Of a stretch of DNA of 47,883 nt, positions 41,294-47,883 are shown piece after piece (the first letter of the stretch is position 1; every line of letters begins with the position of its first letter). A program made the translations under genes and the position numbers. The notes under the pieces were generated by a model that was not told the origin of the DNA, searched no databases, and saw nothing but the letters and a program-made list of their open reading frames with translations. The stretch is taken from NCBI GenBank assembly GCA_003427395.1, contig BFEA01000281.1:67444-115326 (forward strand). Reading direction: 5' to 3'. This DNA comes from Chara braunii (Eukaryota > Streptophyta > Charophyceae > Charales > Characeae).

Positions 41294-41430
41294 AAACGGG
41301 ATGATGGACCCAGTTTTCGTCTCCCCACCGATAGATTGGAGCCATCCACCCAGCGGCACCTCAATCTCGAGGGTTCTCTCACCACCCCTGGGATAGAGGT
41401 CTCACCCTTGCATAAATTGAAAAAAAAAAA
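41294..41430 (+). mobile_element. LINE 3'-tail fragment
   Basis: GGGATGATGGACCCAGTTTT, CGTCTCCCCACCGATAGATTGGAG and a hairpin-prone third part ending in A-runs (41421-41440). Part of the first hairpin (AGCAGGTG) is missing. Confidence 0.65.
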
Positions 41431-41839
41431 GAAAAAAAAAGTAAATGAAAAGTGTCTTGTTGGCATCCAAAATTAATCTCTGTGCATTAAAAGGGTCTTG
41501 TTTTTACAATGTAGCAATTGATGCTATCTTCTTTTGGTCCCGGAACATAACGCCCCACTGTCATGCATGTGCACGGGCTGTCTATGCCACAGCAATACAG
41601 TCATGATGATAGGGCATTGTGTTCAAGTACACTTGGTTTCTAATATGCTATAGGGGTCATCCTGAGAGGTACACTTCTTTTTTGGATGCTCACACAATCC
41701 ATCCCTGCCCTCCTCAGCATTGTTTTTTGTTTCCTTAGCGGATCCCCTGCTTCCCCATCTGCGGGAGCATTATTTAGCCCACCTCGAATATACCGGACAG
41801 TAGTTGCAGGCACAAGCGGGAGGTCTAGGACAACCCCAT

Positions 41840-42210
41840 CCCAGCCCTAGTTGAAGCACTATCAGACAAGCCACATTGCACGGGCACTTCAGTCACCAAT
41901 CTTAGTCGTCCTATGCAATCCTATGAGCACTGACCCAGGTTAGTCGGATGGTGAATATTTGAACGGAGCTATCATAGGAGTGTCTACTGGCTCTACCCTG
42001 GTCAAGGTCTAACCTAAGACGACCCTGGACCAACCCGGGTCTATGTTCCTAGCATAGCATACCACATTACATTAGGGGTTATACTATTATCATTGGAGGT
42101 GTTTATTTACCCTCTACTATTATTGATCCCGTAACCCGCACCAGTTAGCCATAGGGCCGATTCCTGCTAGGGAAGACCTCCGGCCCACCACCCCCTGCAC
42201 CCCTAACCAA
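41840..42210 (+). repeat. Dispersed repeats F (copy 2) and G (copy 1)
   Basis: 41845-41920 matches family F at 2988-3060. 42127-42210 (GATCCCGTAACCC, AGGGCCGATTCCTGCTAGGG, AAGACCTCCGGCCCA) is family G, seen again at 45590-45660 and 45729-45800. Confidence 0.6.
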
Positions 42211-42224
42211 CTGTCAGTCTTACA

Positions 42225-42330
42225 ATTTTATTTTATTTTATTTTATTTTTTTTGGGGGGGGGACAAATGCTCCAGTCTATTCGTGGGGAGCAACACGTGC
42301 CGGGAACCGAGCCCAGCGTCCCATATACAA
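42225..42330 (-). mobile_element. LINE 3'-tail fragment, CACGAATAGACT variant
   Basis: On the minus strand: GGGACGCTGGGCTCGGTTCC, CGGCACGTGTTGCTCCCCAC, GAATAGACTGGAGCATTTG. It then runs into a (TAAAA)n tail (TTTTA repeats 42228-42252 on the plus strand). Same sub-family as 7030-7110. Confidence 0.7.
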
Positions 42331-42375
42331 TGATACAAATGATTCGAAATACCAGGGTCATTACCTGGCTTCGGC

Positions 42376-42590
42376 TAAGAACAATCTTGAGAATTTGAGC
42401 TAAGAACAATCTGATTATCTGAGAACCACGACAAGAGTTCAGGAGAAATTTAAGAAAACTATAGATAACTACTGGTTTCGACTAAGAACACTCTAAGAAT
42501 TTCAAATAAAAACAATCTGCAAACTACGAAAGAAATTCAGAAAAATTATTAAGAAAACCATTGATAACTGCTGACCTACTGACCTAATGC
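42376..42590 (+). repeat. Diverged tandem duplication, about 105 bp x 2
   Basis: Both units contain CTAAGAACA(A/C)TCT, ACAATCTG, GAAA-TTCAG, TTAAGAAAACNAT and GATAACT(A/G)CTG in the same order. No coding signal. Confidence 0.6.
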
Positions 42591-43072
42591 TATGGTACTC
42601 AAGCCGCAGTTACTAAGTCTTTTTGTTTTTTGAAAATATCTGGAAAGGCATGGAAAACTATATGAGCGGGAGGTCAAAACTGAAACAGCCTGCTATCCAA
42701 AATTCCCCCCTCAACAGACGGAAAGTTTGTTCAGGCTTTCAGTCCTCGTAGCAGAACTCACTTGATCTCACACCCCCTTCATGCTAGGGTAACAGGGCAC
42801 CGCAATTTTCCCCAGTTCTGACCAACCTAGTTCTGATGGACAGGAAGTCCCTTCCTCCCTCGACACTACCCTTAACTACAAGCCCCTGACAGGTTACAGG
42901 GTTAATACCCAGGTGTCCGCTTCGTCGAACGATCTGGTTATGCCTCCCACCCTCAGCATAACTCCACACGCCTCAAGCTCCCCCCAGGTCACAGAGCCAA
43001 AGCTCCAACAACGGCTTGTGTCGTCCCAACTTCGTTCTTCTGACCTACTTGCCGAACAGCCATTCCTCCATT
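42591..43072. other. Gene-free stretch
   Basis: C-rich sequence from 42700 with no recognisable element. Weak similarity of layout to 180-400 but no firm block match. Confidence 0.4.
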
Positions 43073-43417
43073 AACGACCATTTCGTCAAAATTGACATTT
43101 TTTTATTTTTTGAACGAACTTGAAATTGAGTTTTTTGGCCGAAAACTCATCAAAATTTGTTGTTTCTGAGAGTCCAACGTTTTACAAATGCTGGACCCCC
43201 TGGCTGTACATAGACCTAGCTTGAGACCAGACACCTTCAGGCATGACTGCCTGGAGGTGCCTGGTCTTAAGCTAGGTCCATGTACAGCCAGGGGGTCCAG
43301 CGTTTGTAAAACACTGGACCCTCAGGAACAACAAATTTTGGCGAGTTTTCGGCTAAAAAACTCGGTTTCAATTTCGTTCAAAAACTGAAAGATGTCCATT
43401 TTGACGAAATGGCAGTT
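43073..43417. mobile_element. Foldback MITE, family A, copy 3 (longest, best preserved)
   Basis: Starts AACGACCATTTCGTCAAAAT and ends with the complement of AACTGCCATTTCGTCAAAAT. Its two halves are complementary along almost all 345 bp, including the central CCCCCTGGCTGTACAT and ATGTACAGCCAGGGGG. Flanks are CATT/CTTT, a possible 4-bp target duplication with one change. Confidence 0.85.
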
Positions 43418-43519
43418 CTTTGAGAACTTCCTGACTAAATTTCATCCTCAGGTTCTAACCTTCCCCTTCCCCTCCTTCAGAGAAATTTGACTCAGACAAA
43501 GACAGAGAAAACCCCTTCT

Positions 43520-43880
43520 ACCTCCACGAAACGAGAGGAATGGAGGGAAAAATAACCCCTCATCCTGTAGCGGTTCCGGTGTCTATTCGAAGCTCAACCA
43601 ATCATGAAGAACTCACAAAAAAATTCTGGAGATTACTCCTCCCTTAAAAACGTCCCTCTGTCCATACAATGTCTCCGTCGAAAGGTGCCCCCTCACCACA
43701 CTGGCTGCAGTTCAGAATAGCCCCCTAAACAGTCATTCCTGCTCCCTCAGCAACACACAATTCCCCCTAGAGTATGCTCCCGCAGAGCTGGAATTCCCCC
43801 TTTCCTCCTGTCTCACCCCCTCTCAGTGAAACAACCCTCTTTACCTCCCAACTTGCTGAATTCAGCACCCCTTGTCCACT
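43520..43880 (+). repeat. Dispersed repeat family E, copy 2
   Basis: Matches 400-870 in the same order, without the poly(A) insertion seen there. It lies just downstream of MITE A copy 3. Confidence 0.6.
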
Positions 43881-44162
43881 TTCCCCAACCGCCATACAGA
43901 TCCGACCCAAAGCTCAGCACGGCTCAGAAAAGGACAATCCCACAATACCGTGACCGCCCCTACCCTCTTAAGGACAACACCTCCCACCTTGTGTAGCCCT
44001 CGCAGGGAGGGGCTCCAATCCTAAGGAAATAACCCCGATCAATACTTGTGAGCCCAAGCCCTACGAAGCTCGTGTTGAGCTGCAAGATTTTCATACCCCC
44101 CAAAACAGACTAAATTAGAGAGTCCAAAGGTGTCAACATATCACAGGTTGAGACCCCCTTGC

Positions 44163-44331
44163 TAAGACTAATTACTAAATAAAAACTAAATAGCATCGAT
44201 ATTAGAAAATCCATCAATACAAATAAGATGGAAGTGGAAAAATCGCTAAGACTTATTACAAGTAAAAACTAATGAGCATCAAAAACAGAAGATCCATCAA
44301 GATACACAAAGGATTGGGAAAAGGAAAATCG
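44163..44331 (+). repeat. Diverged tandem duplication, about 84 bp x 2
   Basis: Units begin CTAAGACTAATTACTAAATA (44163) and CTAAGACTTATTACAAGTAA (44248). Both contain ATCCATCAA and end with AAAATCGCT. Confidence 0.7.
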
Positions 44332-45560
44332 CTCATACCGAATATACGATTTGATGACTTTGAAAATCCAAAGGAAACACAATAGAAAAACGATTCTGAT
44401 GTCCAACCGGACTTTTGGCTCTGATTTCCAGAACCCAAGGTTCAGGAAATCGCTCAGACCGTAAATCAGGAAAATGTTAATCAGAAAAAATTATCGTATG
44501 AACATCTAGGATTACAACATAGAACAGATAAACTAGTAGCACAAATATTGAATCGTCATCATTGGTTAAGCGTCAAGGGTAACGACATAAAAGGATCAAA
44601 TAGGTAATGCGAAATCGAACAAACCATCGTAAAACAATCTAATCAGAAATTCGGAATCAAGCAACCCAAATGCGTCAGGATTAATCAGAATTGTTGGTTA
44701 TACTAAACTTCAAGGATAGAAGGGCTAACAGATATTATTACGTCATTAAGAATCTCATCAAGGTCATCACAGAATCACCGCAACAAAACATGAAGAGGAA
44801 AAACAAAAACCCTCGACATCCCTAAAAGCACCCCCCCTCTCTCAAAACCTCACATCCTCCTTCATCGACTCTCAAGCAACTCGGCCGCCTGACAACCAAT
44901 CAACCATCCCAAAGAACCGAACGATGAAGATAGTATGGACCGCAGCCAGGATTACTCCAAACCACGTCGCAAGACTAAACCGCTGAGCCTGCCAGCCGCC
45001 CCTCGCAGGTAAGCCAAAGAGATGAAGGGGTGGCATCGTTGCTGACGTCGCCCACCTGTAGAAAACCTAACTCCATACCAGCCTCCCTTTACTCCCCCCA
45101 AGCGTTCCTCCTCTCCAACGAGACCTTGGTGTGAGATATTCTGCCGTAAGCGCATAGCGGCAACAGCAAACAGAAAAGCCAGCAGCAACGCCCGGACACA
45201 TCTAGCCTGCGTCTCCATGCCCCGCGATCGCTTTCCCGCCTTGTCATCCACCTGCTGATCTCTCACCCCGCCCTCATATCCACGCCTCGAAGCTGCCTTC
45301 ATGGTGCCCCACCAGTTTTCACTCCCACCCTCACCGAGGAGCCAGCCGTCGCGTCAAAGCATCGGGTGGCGGGGCGCTATTCCCCATCGCCCTCTGTCGC
45401 TATGCGCCGCATCCTCTTCCTTCGCGCTTCTCCGCCCACTGCCCGCTTCTCCGTCGCCCGTCGGCGAGATCGGCCCGGTCGCGCTGCCGAGGACACCGGA
45501 TTGACTAACATTCTTTAACCGTCATCAGTCTTACAGATCATGTTGTCATGAGGGTATTAT
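44332..45560. other. 1.2-kb gene-free stretch
   Basis: AT-rich to about 44800, then C-rich. Frames in 44950-45500 are Ala/Arg/Pro-rich and resemble no family I know. Confidence 0.4.
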
Positions 45561-45810
45561 CAACTTAAACCCCTGTTGCTAGTTTCATATCGAGGGGGCA
45601 GAGTTATCGGACCTGAGAATTCCTTCCAGGGAAAACCTCCGGCCCACCCCGCTCCGCGCCCCCCTTGCTATTATTGTGAGGGTATTATCCGCCCCCTACT
45701 AGTGTCAATCGAGGAGGGGCAGGGTTGTGGATCCCGTAGCCCACAACTGTTATCCGCAGGGCAGATTCCTGCCAGGGAAAACCTTTAGCCCATCCCCCCC
45801 TGTGGCCCAG
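45560..45810 (+). repeat. Dispersed repeat family G, two tandem copies
   Basis: Two units share GAGGGTATTAT, GAG-GGGGCAG and GATTCCTGCCAGGGAAAACC (second) or AATTCCTTCCAGGGAAAACC (first). Both are related to 42127-42210. Confidence 0.65.
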
Positions 45811-46152
45811 TCAGTTCTCAACTATGTCATCATGAGGATACTAATTCAAGTTACCCCTAGTATCATACCAAGATCAATCTGTACATTATGAGTATGTCAT
45901 CTACCAGGCTCACCAGTCCATGTATGTGCTCCCTAGTCTTCTGCCCTCATCTCGCTGGAGAAGTAAGAGGACTTCCCCCCCCAAAGGTTGTCTACCCTCC
46001 TCCAGACCCCCAATCGGTTCCATCAATGTCCCTTCCCTGCAAGGGCGGGGGCCTACTGCGACATCACCCCTAACTCGCCCTCCCCCTGAAGACCGGTAAC
46101 GGGCAAGCACTATGCTAACATGGAAGCACCCCAGCAGAGGTGGCACACACGA

Positions 46153-46222
46153 GGACCCCTCTTGAACACATGACCTCTCCCAAGATATATCAATACTCTA
46201 ACCAACTAAGCTACTGTGCTTG
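46153..46222 (-). pseudogene. tRNA-like module (SINE head)
   Basis: The minus strand has CAGTAGCTTAGTTGGTTAGA as A box and AGGTCATGTGTTCAAGAG as B box at tRNA spacing. Anticodon arm poor. Confidence 0.6.
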
Positions 46223-46327
46223 CTGTCCTAAGAGCTACCACAGCTATGCCAGTCTCGGGGACTACTCCGCCGGGTGCCAATCTAACACCAACCCAGGCAT
46301 TCACAGGACAGGCTGAGGCCGATCTAA

Positions 46328-46392
46328 TCTGAATCGAACCCAAAACCTGTCCCTTGTGATGCCGGTGCTCTAACCTACTGAGCTAGTACCAC
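46328..46392 (-). pseudogene. tRNA-like module, possibly tRNA-Val(CAC)-derived
   Basis: The minus strand reads GGTACTAGCTCAGTAGGTTA, GAGC with perfect D-stem GCTC/GAGC, then ATCACAA in the anticodon-loop position and a good B box GGTTTTGGGTTCGATTC. The anticodon stem (CCGGC/GGGAC) is broken, so it is not expected to be functional. It lies about 170 bp from a similar module, suggesting neighbouring SINE copies. Confidence 0.65.
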
Positions 46393-47157
46393 GTTTCGTC
46401 CTCTGAGATATCTCTTCATCTTCACTGTATGCACACCACCAGGGAACACCCACCAACCCGTACCTATCCCTAACCCATGGGGTAGGTTCACACCGTAGTG
46501 TTGGCGTGAGAGCAAAGCTATCCCAGCCCCTCATCATGGTGATGTGGGGATGGGCAGGCGTTGTGGGTCGGGGAAAACCGGCAGCACTACTGTCGAGCAC
46601 TGTGACCAGTCGTTGCACCTCCCCTTTGGCCCTCACCCCCAGCCTATTTTCGTGGTGTCTTATACCCAACACTGTTGTTGCACAGCAACCGGGTCCCAAC
46701 ATGATTGCCCAAGGTCCTGCTAACTTGAATGCTAGCCTGGGGAATCGACGGGCTATCTCTGGATGGTACTCTTTTACACAAGCAGACTTATTGCTGGCGC
46801 TAAAATGGCCGACAAAATAGACATGATGGAAACTATTGGTTCCGATTGCTGGACAGGATGCATTGCCAACTCAGGGGAGGTAATTGCGACAGACTAACTC
46901 ATGGCCAGCGCTGCTCTGTGATCGAGTCTAGGCAAGCCTTTTGGATTGGAGCGTGTAAAAAAGAGCTTGTCAAGGACTTTTGGAATTATTTGTTTAGGCA
47001 TCCCACGTCGAAAATGAGATCTTCTTATATTGGTTCCTGCAAAAAATGATTTGATGGAGGAAGAGACATTGAAAAAAATTGGGGGGTCCCAAAAGGAAAA
47101 TTAGGGGAAATAAAGTGGAAGGGCGCGATGGAGGAGAACACGCAAGCAATTTGTAGG
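46393..47157. other. Gene-free stretch
   Basis: Nothing recognised; no domain, RNA gene or repeat shared with the rest of the window. Confidence 0.45.
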
Positions 47158-47270
47158 AATAGATGGAGCAGTGTTTAAAAATAAAACTAACCCACAAATA
47201 GATGGAGCAGTGTTTAAAAATAAAACTAACCCACAAATAGATGGAGCAGTGTTTAAAAATAAAACTAAGT
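47158..47270 (+). repeat. Tandem repeat, 39 bp, three units
   Basis: Units begin AATAGATGGAGCAGTGTTTA at 47158, 47197 and 47236, essentially identical. AATAGATGGAGC matches the second hairpin of the LINE 3' tail, so the unit may derive from it. Confidence 0.88.
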
Positions 47271-47883
47271 AAGAAGGCGTGGCCAGGTCACTCCTCTGTA
47301 CCGAGTGCATGCCCGGAGTCCTACGAACACGGTGGCAAGAGTGTTTGTCTTGTCTTGATGTGCTGGTTCATGCTTCGAGGGGGGCGAGTCCCCTGCCTGT
47401 GGGTGTAATGAGCTTCCACAGATCCCAATGACAAAAATTACCAAGATTCCATGGGCACTTTGCACCTATGGCAGACCAGGGAGTTACCATCAGCTCCTAC
47501 TAGGAAGGCATGTGCCTTCAGAGGACGGAATACGACGTGACGCCTTCAAGGGACCCAAATCATTCGTGCATGTGACCATTGTTTGTTTGGGGGAAGAGGG
47601 ACGGAGGGGGGGAGAGGGACAGGGGGCTGGGAGATGGGGAGGTGGGGCTCAAAACTATTGTGTTGTAGCATTTAAAAGGTGGCTGAGGATGATGCCTGAA
47701 AAGGCCTGCAGACAAGACTGCAACAAGAGGGGGACGCACCCAAGTGATCACGGCTAGTCGATAACTTCTCTACAATATGGATGGACCAGAACTCGAGACT
47801 GTGCCATTTGGACACGGATCACAGCCTGCAATGGCAACCGTGGCTAGCAACCGAGAGCCAATGGGAATTCCTGCCGCAACAGA
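47271..47883. other. Gene-free stretch to the window end
   Basis: A possible tRNA-like module lies near 47320-47400 (GGTGGCAAGAGTG, GGTTCATGCTTCGAGG), too weak to call. Otherwise nothing recognised. Confidence 0.4.

Noticed and set aside
46328-46392. Functional tRNA gene
   Set aside because: D arm and B box are good but the anticodon stem does not pair, and no acceptor stem forms.

Overview
The window looks like a piece of a large, repeat-choked eukaryotic nuclear genome, not a prokaryote or virus. I find no intact host protein gene. Signs of a green-plant lineage are a truncated U2 snRNA copy with the plant-type 5' end (ATACCTTTCTCGGCC, 1276), a LINE ORF1 of the DUF4283 plus zinc-knuckle type (11.6-15.5 kb), and L1-type LINE ORF2 relics with plant-style RT blocks and a C-terminal zf-RVT finger. 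A charophyte alga (for example a Chara-like genome) is my guess, not a demonstrated assignment. Long A-tracts, many short dispersed repeats and runs of N fit a repeat-rich short-read assembly. Two exact copies of the 19-bp Tn5 mosaic end used in Nextera libraries are embedded at 118-136 and 7194-7212, each beside an exact local duplication, so parts of 0-7.4 kb are assembly or library artefacts.

Layout. 0-3.7 kb: dispersed repeats, poly(A) retroinsertions, U2 retrocopy. 3.75-6.24 kb: LINE copy 1 (dead ORF2, split by a foldback MITE and a GC-rich minisatellite). 6.3-9 kb: tRNA-like SINE heads, LINE 3' tails, a second MITE family. 9-11.5 kb: nothing recognised. 11.6-15.5 kb: LINE ORF1 relic. 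16.0-40.5 kb: the dominant structure, a giant inverted repeat with two arms of about 7.3 kb (16014-23268 and 33069-40459) that begin TGTCGAGCGC at the left edge and end with its complement at the right edge. The 9.8-kb centre carries two tandem LINE ORF2 relics (24.8-28.0 and 28.3-32.9 kb). 40.5-47.9 kb: hairpin MITEs, LINE tails, a third foldback MITE, tandem repeats and tRNA-like modules; several repeats here are relatives of those in 0.4-3.3 kb.

The arms of the giant inverted repeat have no convincing coding capacity. They hold a conserved TATA-like tract, 120-bp tandem units, arrays of hairpins whose stems differ from unit to unit yet stay self-complementary, tRNA-like modules, U6 snRNA-like copies and, in the right arm only, a U6 sequence fused directly to a piece of large-subunit rRNA. 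This is the best candidate for something undescribed: a giant foldback, non-coding element built from structured-RNA modules. Alternatives are two opposed insertions of one long non-coding repeat, or an inverted segmental duplication.

The LINEs probably supplied the machinery for the many poly(A)-tailed copies. Their 3' tails (GGACGCTGGACCC..., three successive hairpins, poly A) recur as short stand-alone copies throughout the window, on both strands.
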